Assembly (NCBI GenBank): GCA_017470715.1
Contig: JAFUYE010000007.1
Span: 1 to 42,742 of the forward strand
Source: Selenomonadaceae bacterium
GTDB lineage: Bacteria; Bacillota; Negativicutes; Selenomonadales; Selenomonadaceae
Direction: 5' to 3'
DNA length: 42,742 bases
Part shown: one piece after another, positions 16,846 through 24,108 of the stretch
Position numbering within the stretch: the first letter of the stretch is position 1
Layout: each line of letters starts with the position of its first letter
Program-made: the position numbers and the translations under genes
The notes under the pieces: generated by a model
What the model was told of the DNA's origin: nothing
Seen by the model: only the letters and a program-made list of their open reading frames with translations
Databases searched by the model: none

Positions 16846-17112
16846 ATGGCGACTTTTCAAATGACTTTGGACGACGATTTTAAAGCGGATGTCGACGAAC
16901 TTTTTGAAGACCTCGGACTTGATACCGAAACGGCGGTCAAAATGTTTTTTAAAGCGTCTCTTGCAAGAAACGGAATTCCTTTCAGCGTCAAACATTACAA
17001 AATGCCTGAGGATTTGCAAGAGGCAATTCGTGATGCCCGCATGAAAAAAAATCTTTATGGTCCCTTTGATACTGCCGAAGAAGCAGTGGCGTCGATGTTG
17101 AAGGATGATTGA
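16846..17112 (+). CDS. dinJ: Antitoxin of the RelB/DinJ family
   Basis: The 88-residue protein has the ribbon-helix-helix start of DinJ antitoxins (ATFQMTLDDDFKADVDELF, then TAVKMFFKASLARNGIPF) and a charged C-terminal half that would wrap around the toxin. It binds operator DNA and neutralises YafQ. GGAGG precedes the ATG. It lies 15 bases after leuA with no separate promoter that I can see, so it may be transcribed with leuA. Its stop is separated by two bases from the toxin start. Confidence 0.85.
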   Translation: MATFQMTLDDDFKADVDELFEDLGLDTETAVKMFFKASLARNGIPFSVKHYKMPEDLQEAIRDARMKKNLYGPFDTAEEAVASMLKDD

Positions 17113-17114
17113 AC

Positions 17115-17393
17115 ATGTATCAAGTCAACTACACCGCCCGAATGCGAAGAGATATTCGGCGAATGCAACGACGAGGTAAAAATCTTTCAAAATTAACGGC
17201 TGTCCTCGATTTGTTGAAAATCGGTGAGCCGTTGCCCGAAATTTATCGCGACCATCAACTAAAAGGCGACCTTGAAGACCTTCGCGAATGCCACATTGAA
17301 TCAAATTGGTTGCTCGTTTATCGAATCGACGAAGGCGAATTAATTCTGTTGGCAACCGCAACGGGCACGCACGCAGATATTTTCGGCGAATAA
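17115..17393 (+). CDS. yafQ: YafQ-type mRNA interferase toxin
   Basis: This 92-residue RelE-superfamily protein would cleave mRNA on the ribosome. It shows the YafQ features DHQLKGDL (His47), RECHIESNWLLVYR (His60) and GTHADIF (His86, Phe90), equivalent to the catalytic histidines 50, 63 and 87 of the E. coli enzyme. Where that enzyme has Asp67 in the HIEPDW motif, this one has Asn64 (HIESNW), which may reduce activity. I chose the ATG at 17115 with AAGGA upstream rather than the TTG at 17109 overlapping the antitoxin stop. A terminator follows 22 bases after the stop. Confidence 0.85.
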   Translation: MYQVNYTARMRRDIRRMQRRGKNLSKLTAVLDLLKIGEPLPEIYRDHQLKGDLEDLRECHIESNWLLVYRIDEGELILLATATGTHADIFGE

Positions 17394-17415
17394 TTTTTGT
17401 CACGAAAAAATTTTT

Positions 17416-17446
17416 CCCGTCAAAATTTTTGGCGGGATTTTTTTTT
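17416..17446 (+). terminator. Terminator after the toxin gene
   Basis: CCCGTCAAAA pairs with TTTTTGGCGGG (17416-17436), followed by nine T (17438-17446). Confidence 0.85.
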
Positions 17447-17450
17447 GCTG

Positions 17451-17459
17451 TGCTATAAT
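17451..17459 (+). promoter_or_regulatory. Extended -10 promoter for 17483 and trpEG
   Basis: TGCTATAAT is a perfect extended -10 element. No good -35 box is present 17 bases upstream, where the terminator stem lies. The next start is at 17483. Confidence 0.6.
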
Positions 17460-17482
17460 GTCGCGAAAAGGAGGCGAATTAT

Positions 17483-17785
17483 ATGCCGAACCGATTTTTA
17501 ATCATTGTGACGATGATTACGGTCATTTTGACTATCGGCGTCGTTGTTTTCGCGTTCAAAGATGTCAACGGCGGCGGGCAAGCAAGTTCCGACATTATTT
17601 CGACCGTTTCACGATACTGGCGCGTCGCAAAATCCAAAACGCTTGAAACGGCGGCACCGGTGCTTGGTACTTTCGGCGTCAACGTCGGCGAAGGAAGAAT
17701 TTCCGCCGAAGACAGCAGCGTTACAAAATATCTCGAAGATGCCGCCTCGTCGTTAGATTCGACGCTAAAATCAATTACGAAGTGA
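17483..17785 (+). CDS. Small membrane-anchored protein of unknown function
   Basis: The 100-residue product has one hydrophobic segment at about residues 5-25 (FLIIVTMITVILTIGVVVFA) and an otherwise polar, alanine/serine-rich remainder that would lie outside the membrane. I recognise no family. GGAGG precedes the ATG. It sits between an extended -10 promoter and trpE (14 bases downstream), so it is the first gene of the trpEG transcript, an unusual position that may be simple operon sharing. Confidence 0.6.
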   Translation: MPNRFLIIVTMITVILTIGVVVFAFKDVNGGGQASSDIISTVSRYWRVAKSKTLETAAPVLGTFGVNVGEGRISAEDSSVTKYLEDAASSLDSTLKSITK

Positions 17786-17799
17786 AGGAGTGCTTTGAA

Positions 17800-19296
17800 G
17801 TGCTGAAAATCTCCCCGACACTCGCAGAGTTTCAAAATTTCGCGCAGAACTCAAATCTGATTGCAGTTTCCGCGAACATTAACACGGATTTGGATACGCC
17901 CGTTTCGATTTTTTACAAGCTTGTCGACAACGGCGAAGGTTTTATCCTCGAATCCGTCGACACCACGCAACAAAATTTCGGGCGATTCAGTTTCGTCGGC
18001 GCGGAACCGTTCGTGCGCTTGCAAGTTTTCAAAAACAAATTGATGATTCGTGACGGCGACTTGATGAAATGCATTGACGGCGCACCCGTCGACGCAATAA
18101 AAAAATTCATGAGCCGTTACACGCCCGCCGCACTCGATAAAAATTTGCCGCTCGCAAACGGTGGCATGGTCGGTTACTTCAACTTTGAAATTGCCGCAAC
18201 GTTCGACAGAATTCGCGGGCTTGAATTGGGCGACGAAGAACTTTTGGGGCAATTCATGATTTGTCGCGTGATGATTGTTTTGGACGCGTTGAAAAATTCT
18301 GCGCGATTGATTTATCTTGCCGACGTGAAAAATCGTGACGACTTGCCCGAACTTTACGCGGAAATTTCGTCGCGATTAAAAAAGCTGGTCGACAAATTGT
18401 CTGCTCCGCTAAGTCTGCCAAAAAACTTGTCCCGTGTCCCGTCGCCCTTGTCCCTTAACTTCATGCAGAAATACGGCGAAGCACCGCCCGAAGTTTTGAA
18501 GGCAATCGAACGCGCCAAAGAATATATTTTCGCGGGCGACATTTTTCAAGTCGTGCCGTCGAAACAATTCCGCGCAAAAATTTCAAAGCCGCCGTTCCTG
18601 TTTTATCGCAGACTTCGGCAAGTCAATCCGTCGCCGTACATGTTTTACATAAATTTCGGCTCGGTGAAACTTGTCGGCGCGTCACCCGAAATGTTGGTTA
18701 AAGTTGCGGGCAAAAAAGTTTTCACGTACCCGATAGCGGGCACTCGTCGACGCGGACAAACTCCCGACGAAGATTTACGACTTGCCGCCGATTTGAAATC
18801 CGACGTGAAGGAAGTTGCCGAACATTCGATGCTTGTCGACCTTGCACGCAACGATTTGGGCAGAATTTCCGTCGCGGGCACCGTCAAAGTCGAAAAACTT
18901 TTGGAAGTCGAATACTTCAGCCACGTCATGCACATGGTCTCAAGCGTTTCGGGTGAGCTGAACGAAAATTTGACGCCGATTGACGTTTTGCGGGCAACTT
19001 TTCCTGCGGGAACGGTCAGCGGTGCTCCGAAACTTCGCGCAATGGAAATTATCAACGAACTTGAGCCGGTGAGACGCGAAACTTACGCGGGAACTGTCGG
19101 CTACATGGATTTTTGCGGCAATATGGACATGTGCATTACGTTGCGGACAATGCGCGTCGAAAACGACGTTGACGCCGTGATTCAAACGGGCGCGGGCATT
19201 GTCGCCGATTCAATTCCGCTGAACGAATACCGCGAATTTTTGCAGAAAGCCAAAGCGTTGTTTGAAGTCGTCGAGGAGGTTGAAAATAATGCGTGA
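17800..19296 (+). CDS. trpE: Anthranilate synthase component I
   Basis: TrpE, with TrpG, converts chorismate and glutamine to anthranilate, the first step of tryptophan synthesis. The 498-residue product has the N-terminal regulatory domain (TDLDTPVSIFYKL, GFILESVD with the LES element of tryptophan-sensitive enzymes) and a complete chorismate-binding domain (FQVVPSKQF, GASPEMLV, PIAGTRRRG, DLARNDLGR, YVDFCG-like YMDFCGN, IQTGAGIVADS). The GTG at 17800 has AAGGAG at 17785-17790. Residues about 210-220 come from a seven-base-period repeat also found near 34323. A PabB role is less likely given the N-terminal motif. No other trp genes follow trpG. Confidence 0.92.
   Translation: MLKISPTLAEFQNFAQNSNLIAVSANINTDLDTPVSIFYKLVDNGEGFILESVDTTQQNFGRFSFVGAEPFVRLQVFKNKLMIRDGDLMKCIDGAPVDAIKKFMSRYTPAALDKNLPLANGGMVGYFNFEIAATFDRIRGLELGDEELLGQFMICRVMIVLDALKNSARLIYLADVKNRDDLPELYAEISSRLKKLVDKLSAPLSLPKNLSRVPSPLSLNFMQKYGEAPPEVLKAIERAKEYIFAGDIFQVVPSKQFRAKISKPPFLFYRRLRQVNPSPYMFYINFGSVKLVGASPEMLVKVAGKKVFTYPIAGTRRRGQTPDEDLRLAADLKSDVKEVAEHSMLVDLARNDLGRISVAGTVKVEKLLEVEYFSHVMHMVSSVSGELNENLTPIDVLRATFPAGTVSGAPKLRAMEIINELEPVRRETYAGTVGYMDFCGNMDMCITLRTMRVENDVDAVIQTGAGIVADSIPLNEYREFLQKAKALFEVVEEVENNA
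18426..18460 (+). repeat. Five heptamers inside trpE
   Basis: Units CTTGTCC, CGTGTCC, CGTCGCC, CTTGTCC, CTTAACT run in series and encode linker residues Leu210 to Asn220 between the two TrpE domains. The array closely resembles one at 34323-34357 that has the same length and ends in the same CTTAACT. Confidence 0.75.
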
Positions 19297-19861
19297 GAAT
19301 AAAATTTTGCTCGTCGACAACTATGATTCGTTCACGTACAATGTTTTTCAGCTGCTGTCGGAATTGGGCGCGTCGGTCGAAGTCGTTCGCAATGATAAAA
19401 TTTCCGTCGACGAAGTGAAAAATTTTTCCGCCGTGATAATTTCGCCCGGTCCCGGCGTGCCGAGTGACGCGGGCATTTCCGAAAAAATTATTTCCGAATT
19501 GAGCGGGCAACTGCCGATTTTCGGAATTTGTTTGGGACATCAGGCTATCGGTGAAGTTTTCGGCGGCAAAGTCGTTCGCGCCAAAGAAATTGTTCACGGA
19601 AAAACTTCGCGGCTCAAACATTGCGGCACGGGAATTTATCGCGGGCTTGCTCAAGGTGTCGAAGTCGGGCGTTATCATTCGCTGATTATCGAACGCGAAA
19701 CTTTGCCGGATTGTCTGGAAATTACTTCGGAACTTGACGACGGCACGATTATGGGCGTCCGACACAAAACTTTCGACACAGAAGGTATTCAATTTCATCC
19801 CGAATCAATTTTGACGCCCGACGGTCGAATCATGATGGAAAATTTTTTGACACGAATATAA
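19289..19861 (+). CDS. trpG: Anthranilate synthase component II (glutamine amidotransferase)
   Basis: TrpG releases ammonia from glutamine for TrpE. The 190-residue class I amidotransferase has the start LLVDNYDSFTYN, oxyanion segment SPGPGVPSDAG, the nucleophile Cys81 in GICLGHQ, and His170/Glu172 in FHPES. In many bacteria this subunit also serves PabB, so an additional PabA role is possible. The ATG at 19289 overlaps trpE by eight bases, with GAGGAGGT at 19273-19280, so the two subunits are translationally coupled. A longer in-frame start at 19262 lies within trpE and adds nine unrelated residues. Confidence 0.93.
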   Translation: MRENKILLVDNYDSFTYNVFQLLSELGASVEVVRNDKISVDEVKNFSAVIISPGPGVPSDAGISEKIISELSGQLPIFGICLGHQAIGEVFGGKVVRAKEIVHGKTSRLKHCGTGIYRGLAQGVEVGRYHSLIIERETLPDCLEITSELDDGTIMGVRHKTFDTEGIQFHPESILTPDGRIMMENFLTRI

Positions 19862-19885
19862 ACTTCACGCCACGAAAAAAATTAT

Positions 19886-19911
19886 CCCCGTTGATAACGA
19901 CGGGGATTTTT
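19886..19911 (+). terminator. Terminator of the trpEG unit
   Basis: CCCCGTT (19886-19892) pairs with GACGGGG (19899-19905) around GATAAC, followed by ATTTTT. Confidence 0.85.
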
Positions 19912-19925
19912 GTTTGCGAAAACGT

Positions 19926-20142
19926 CACGGAAACAAGAGGCCGCACAGGACGTGCGGCCGCCCGTGGTATTTCACGTGATGTGAAATGCACGGGCACGAG
20001 CGGCACGCGTAGCCGACTACTCCGAACAGCGATAACGTAGCCGCTCCACGCGCAGTGGCGACTTTCTTTGCTACTTTCTTTCGTCGCTGAAAGAAAGTAG
20101 ATTCTAAAAAATCAATTTGAAATTTGACTCAATCGAAGCAAC
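19926..20142 (+). repeat. Dispersed structured repeat, copy A
   Basis: This copy has four hairpins in order: GGCCGCAC/GTGCGGCC (19939-19959); nested CCCGTG/CACGGG and ATTTCAC/GTGAAAT with loop GTGAT (19961-19994); CCAC/GTGG with loop GCGCA (20046-20058); and CTACTTTCTTT/AAAGAAAGTAG (20071-20100). It ends with CTCAATCGAAGCAAC (20128-20142). Copies B (27698-27915) and C (36748-36965, minus) have the same order and length. It lies between the trpG terminator and the stop codon of the facing gene at 20148. No coding content is supported. Confidence 0.85.
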
Positions 20143-20147
20143 AAAAC

Positions 20148-20489
20148 TTAGTTTCGTCGGAACTGTTGACCGATTTCCAGTTGCAAACGATCCGAATCAC
20201 CTTTCGGAAGCTCCAAGGCTCCCCACGCACCGAAACACGCGCTCAAGCCAATCCACGGGCGCAAATTCCGCACGATTTTTTTTATGCGAAAATCTTCGTC
20301 GAGATAAATTACGTCAATCGAAAATCGCATAAATCCCATGTGAACGCTGTTGCACGGCGCAAGCAACAACCCGCGACCTTCGGGCAAATTTTTTCGCAAC
20401 ATCAGCCCGCAAAAGCGCGACAAAAAATTTTCCGCAAGCTCAATTTCAAGCGTTTGACCGTTGATAAAAAATTTTTCCGTGCGCATCAT
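20148..20489 (-). CDS. DUF192 family protein
   Basis: The 113-residue product matches the DUF192 pattern: LEIELAENFLSRFCGLMLR near the start, LLAPCNSVHMGFMRFSIDV in the middle, with later VYLD-like strand and ALELPKG near the end. These small beta-barrel proteins occur widely, often exported or membrane-tethered; their biochemical role is unclear. The first ATG overlaps the stop of the zinc-ribbon gene upstream (ATGATG). It is the last gene of the minus-strand run that begins with glmM. Its stop is five bases from the end of repeat copy A. Confidence 0.8.
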   Translation of the reverse strand: MMRTEKFFINGQTLEIELAENFLSRFCGLMLRKNLPEGRGLLLAPCNSVHMGFMRFSIDVIYLDEDFRIKKIVRNLRPWIGLSACFGAWGALELPKGDSDRLQLEIGQQFRRN

Positions 20490-20914
20490 CTGAATTTGTT
20501 CAGCAACGCCAAAATCACAATTCCCGCCGCCAAAATCACAAAAATTATCGGCAACGCGACGAAAACCATCAGCGCGGCAAAGGCGACGAAAATCAGCGTC
20601 ACGGCAACTTTGACCAATTTATTTCCGCCGAGCCATTCGCGCAAAATCCAACTTGTCACACGCGAAAAAAATCCGCCGCTTTCAAAATTAACGAACGTCC
20701 TGCGCGTGCCGTACTCGTAACGATAATTGCGTTCGCGAAAATTTTCTTTGCGCTCCGATTCGCCGTCGACCGAGCCGACATCAATAGTTTCGCCGTCAAA
20801 AAAATTTTTTTCGGTTCGCGTCAAGTCTCGAACGTTGCCCTCCGTGTTTTCGTAGCCGCAGAACGTGCACTTGAGCGAATTGCCCAGCTCTTTGCCGCAC
20901 CGACGACATTGCAT
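20486..20914 (-). CDS. Zinc-ribbon membrane protein of unknown function
   Basis: The 142-residue product starts with a zinc ribbon (CRRCGKELG, then KCTFCGYEN; four cysteines), continues with a charged linker, and ends with two hydrophobic segments (VAVTLIFVAFAALMVFVA and IIFVILAAGIVILALL). It is likely an inner-membrane protein with a cytoplasmic metal-binding head. No function is assigned. I chose the ATG at 20914 with GGAG upstream; a GTG at 20923 lies directly on the ribosome binding site. It overlaps the DUF192 gene by four bases, so the two are coupled. Confidence 0.65.
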   Translation of the reverse strand: MQCRRCGKELGNSLKCTFCGYENTEGNVRDLTRTEKNFFDGETIDVGSVDGESERKENFRERNYRYEYGTRRTFVNFESGGFFSRVTSWILREWLGGNKLVKVAVTLIFVAFAALMVFVALPIIFVILAAGIVILALLNKFR

Positions 20915-20919
20915 GTGAA

Positions 20920-21807
20920 TCACACTCCCAAAAATTTTTTTATTCCGTCACGCAACGAAACTTGCGGTTTCCAATTCGGCAAAAATTTCGGCGTGCCGCG
21001 CAAATTCGTCGACGCATAACGTCCCGTCCAATTAACGGGAAGTTTTTTAATCGAAACGTCTTCAAAAGTTCGCACGACTTCGACCAACGAAAAAGGACGC
21101 GCCGCGCAGACATCGTAAGTGCCGCAGTAATCGTATTTACTATCTGCCAAAAGTTTGCCCGCCTGAACGAAGGCCTCGACCGCGTCATCAATGTAAATCA
21201 AATCGATAAGGCAACCTTCGTGCGACAACTGCAACGGTTCGTTCGTCAAAAAGCTGTGTTTCATGCGTTCCAAAAGCCGATCGCTTTTATCGTCCGCGCC
21301 GTAAGTGTCCGACAATCGCAAGCCGATACATTTCAAATTCCGTGCCGCCGCGTAAAATTTAACAATGCCCTCGAAACAATCTTTCGTCGCCGCATAAAGA
21401 TTCACGGGACTCAAATTGTCGTCAATCGCTTGCTCAAAAGTGCCCGCGTTGACGAAATTGTAAACGTTGTTCGCCGCCATTGCGTCAAGAAGTTCCGTGC
21501 CGAGTGTGATATTCGATTGAATCAACTTTTGAATGTCCTCGAAGCGGTGAGCAATCTTGAAATTCGTCGCCAAGTGAAAAACCACGTCGGGGCGGTGATT
21601 TTCGACGCACAAATCCGTTACAATGTCCAGCAAAGTATTATCGGGTTCATGCACGTGAAAAGTTACGTTGGCGCGAAGTCTTTCGCTCAGCTCGTGAACT
21701 TTTGAGGTGGGGCGAACAATCGCGTGGACTTCGTGACCGTCGTCGATAAATCTTTCGCCCAAGTGGTGACCGATAAAGCCGGTTATGCCCGTCATCAAAA
21801 TTTTCAT
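20920..21807 (-). CDS. NAD-dependent epimerase/dehydratase (extended SDR)
   Basis: This 295-residue protein has the extended short-chain dehydrogenase layout: nucleotide-binding GITGFIGHHLGE at residues 7-18, a catalytic Tyr-x-x-x-Lys (NLYAATKD), and a C-terminal substrate domain (LIDLIYIDDAVEAFVQA). It probably modifies a nucleotide sugar for surface glycans, consistent with the glycosyltransferase immediately upstream. The SPVNLYAATK pattern resembles CDP-sugar reductases and epimerases, but substrate is open. The ATG at 21807 has GGAGCG upstream; 14 bases separate it from the glycosyltransferase stop. Confidence 0.8.
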   Translation of the reverse strand: MKILMTGITGFIGHHLGERFIDDGHEVHAIVRPTSKVHELSERLRANVTFHVHEPDNTLLDIVTDLCVENHRPDVVFHLATNFKIAHRFEDIQKLIQSNITLGTELLDAMAANNVYNFVNAGTFEQAIDDNLSPVNLYAATKDCFEGIVKFYAAARNLKCIGLRLSDTYGADDKSDRLLERMKHSFLTNEPLQLSHEGCLIDLIYIDDAVEAFVQAGKLLADSKYDYCGTYDVCAARPFSLVEVVRTFEDVSIKKLPVNWTGRYASTNLRGTPKFLPNWKPQVSLRDGIKKFLGV

Positions 21808-21821
21808 ATCAAACGCTCCTT

Positions 21822-23372
21822 TCAGCAGAAAACTTTTTGCTTGTCCGTCGTGAAATATTTAAACGGCGGCAATTTTAATTTGCAGGTCGTCAGCGCGTCC
21901 GTCAATGCCGACAAAACTTTTTCCAGTTCGATTATGTTTTCGTCGCGGTAATTTAATTCTTGAGCTTTCGACAGCCGATTTTTCGCGCCCGAAATTGTTT
22001 GTGTCAATGCTTTGCGGAAATCGTCTTCGGTTCGCAGGAAAAATTTTTTGTCCCATTCGACCTGCAAAAAGTTCGCCCAACAAATTGAAAAGACACTGCC
22101 GACGCGTTCCCAATTCGACGCCTGTTGTTTGTGGAAACGAAACATGCTGAGCGGTTCCGCAAGCCAAATTAAATTTCCCCGCGACAAAACCTGTAACCAC
22201 GTCGAAACGTCAATCAGCGGATAAAAGCCGCGTTCGTTCGCAGTTCGGCATAAATCGTTATCGCGCAAACAATTTTTGCGAATCAGCGGCGTTGTCGGCT
22301 CGCCAATGTCGTTTTTGCCCGTGAACAAAATATTTCTGCCCGCGACAATGCCCGGTTGAAAAAAATTTTTGTCCAACGTGCCCGGCATCGTATCGATGAT
22401 TTTTCCGTCGGCGTCAATCACGTGTCGAACGCTCGTCACAATCGAAACATCGGGGCGGCGGCGCATAATCTCAACCATCTTTTCGATTTTCGTCGGATAA
22501 AATTTGTCGTCGTCCATGAGCCAGTTGACGAATTCGGCTTTCGGATTGTTGTAACTGCGCGCAAAATTCCAGTTGTCGCTTGCGTTGAAATTTTTGTGAC
22601 GGAAATATTTTATGCGGGCGTCGTCATAACTGCGAATCAAATTTTCGGTATCATCTTCCGTCGAATTGTCGCTGACGAAAACTTCAATGTTGCGATAAGT
22701 TTGGCTCAACGCGCTGTCGAGAGCCTCGCGGAAATATTTCGGGCGATTGAACGTCGGGATAATCACGCTCACCAACGGGAATAAATCTTTCGAGTATTCG
22801 TCGAGAAATTTTTGGCGGGCGGTCTCGTCAATCCGTAAATCTTCGGCGGCAACGGAAATCCACGGGCGATTTTGTTTCGGGACGAAAACTTTGTAACCTG
22901 CGCGGCGGAATTCGACACAATGAGCCTGCGCGCCGAAAAAATTATCCGTGAAGTCAATCCGCCAAGGCAAATCGTGCTGAGTGGCGATAAAAAATCCGTC
23001 GACAACGTCAACTTCACCCGAAAAATTTTCGTCCGTGCGCTTGTACGAAGTCAAAGAAATTCCGTGCGTCGAAAGTTGAATTGCGCCCGAAGTTCCGACC
23101 AAACCGATTCGCTCGTCCGAAAAAATCTTTAACAGTTCCGTCAAAAAATTTTCGTTCGTGATTGTTGCCCGTTCGTCGAGATAAATTTTAAATTTCGCGT
23201 CGCTTGATTGCCGTGCCGTCTCGTAAGCAAAAAATTTTTCGTCGCCGGTGACGGGTTGCACTTCGACGGAAAGATTTTCGGGCACGTGAACTTTTTCGAG
23301 TGACGCCGTCAAATTCGCGAAAAAATTTTCGTCCGTCACGTGAACGATTATTTCAAGCTTGCGTTCGTCCAA
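21822..23372 (-). CDS. Glycosyltransferase family 2 protein with an N-terminal StrF-like domain
   Basis: The product of about 516 residues has two parts. Residues 1-200 resemble the incomplete GT-A domain seen in StrF-type proteins (VVDGFFIATQHDLPWRIDF, VEFRRAGYKVFVP). From about 203 a full GT2 domain follows: PLVSVIIPTFNRPKYFREAL, VSDNSTEDDTENLI and the metal-binding WLMDDDKFYP. It likely adds sugars to surface polysaccharide or protein glycans in the cytoplasm. I prefer the TTG at 23372, spaced from GAGGTGAT; TTG at 23378 is the alternative. The 5' end overlaps the cbiK reading frame by about 20 bases, so translation is coupled. Confidence 0.8.
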   Translation of the reverse strand: MDERKLEIIVHVTDENFFANLTASLEKVHVPENLSVEVQPVTGDEKFFAYETARQSSDAKFKIYLDERATITNENFLTELLKIFSDERIGLVGTSGAIQLSTHGISLTSYKRTDENFSGEVDVVDGFFIATQHDLPWRIDFTDNFFGAQAHCVEFRRAGYKVFVPKQNRPWISVAAEDLRIDETARQKFLDEYSKDLFPLVSVIIPTFNRPKYFREALDSALSQTYRNIEVFVSDNSTEDDTENLIRSYDDARIKYFRHKNFNASDNWNFARSYNNPKAEFVNWLMDDDKFYPTKIEKMVEIMRRRPDVSIVTSVRHVIDADGKIIDTMPGTLDKNFFQPGIVAGRNILFTGKNDIGEPTTPLIRKNCLRDNDLCRTANERGFYPLIDVSTWLQVLSRGNLIWLAEPLSMFRFHKQQASNWERVGSVFSICWANFLQVEWDKKFFLRTEDDFRKALTQTISGAKNRLSKAQELNYRDENIIELEKVLSALTDALTTCKLKLPPFKYFTTDKQKVFC

Positions 23373-24108
23373 AGTCAATCACCTCGCGAAGTTTTTCGAT
23401 ATACAACGCCCGAAATTTTTCAAACGCGCCGAGACCGTTCGTCGACACGCGAACTTCATAACCGAGCGCGATTAGGCGATTTTTCCATGTGTCGGAAATG
23501 TCTTTCGACAAATGCACACCGCCGTTGAACAGCATGGGAGCCAACAAAATTTTTCCCGACGCGGGCAACTTCGCAACAACGTCGTCAAAATTTGGCGTGT
23601 CCGTCGATTCAATGACGCCGATTAAAATTTCGTCGCTCAGCCGCTGAAAATTTTCGTAAACGGGATTGTGCCTGTTCGGTGAGCCGTGCCCGATTAAAAT
23701 CAAAATTTCGTCGTCGGCACGCGGGTAACATTCCAAAATCGTCGCGAAAACTTTTTTGTCAAACGGCGTCGCACAATCGTTTGTCAACAGCGGCGAAACA
23801 ATTTCAACGTCATCTGCCGCGCAGATTTTGATTTTGTTGTCGAATTCTTCGCCCGCCGTCAAATGCGTCGGCAGTACAAAAATTTTTCGGAAACCGTCGG
23901 CACGCAATTTCAAAATCGCCGCGTCAACCGTCGGGACGAAAATATTTCTGCGCTCAAGTTTGCGAATCATGAAATTTGACGTGAACGCCTGTATAACTTC
24001 AAACGTCGGGAAATTTTTTTGTAATTCGGTTGCGAGTTTGCCGAAAATTTTTTCGCGAATCGAATCGTCCGCCGAGCCGAAACTTGCCAAAATTATCGCC
24101 TTACGCAT
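23353..24108 (-). CDS. cbiK: Sirohydrochlorin cobaltochelatase, CbiK type
   Basis: CbiK inserts cobalt into sirohydrochlorin in the anaerobic cobalamin pathway. The 251-residue product starts AIILASFGSADD, and carries the metal-binding histidines His141 (LIGHGSPNRHN) and His199 (FNGGVHLSKD), matching the positions of His145 and His207 in the Salmonella enzyme. No other cobalamin genes are nearby. The ATG at 24108 overlaps the glmM stop by eight bases; a longer in-frame start at 24171 would lie within glmM. Ferrochelatase-like activity cannot be excluded but the pattern is CbiK. Confidence 0.85.
   Translation of the reverse strand: MRKAIILASFGSADDSIREKIFGKLATELQKNFPTFEVIQAFTSNFMIRKLERRNIFVPTVDAAILKLRADGFRKIFVLPTHLTAGEEFDNKIKICAADDVEIVSPLLTNDCATPFDKKVFATILECYPRADDEILILIGHGSPNRHNPVYENFQRLSDEILIGVIESTDTPNFDDVVAKLPASGKILLAPMLFNGGVHLSKDISDTWKNRLIALGYEVRVSTNGLGAFEKFRALYIEKLREVIDFGRTQA

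Noticed and set aside
17483..17785. Small protein as a trp leader peptide
   Set aside because: It is 100 residues long with a membrane segment, and has no run of tryptophan codons or following attenuator.
20124..20720. Long plus-strand open frame overlapping the DUF192 and zinc-ribbon genes
   Set aside because: It is antisense to two well-supported genes and shows no recognisable protein features.
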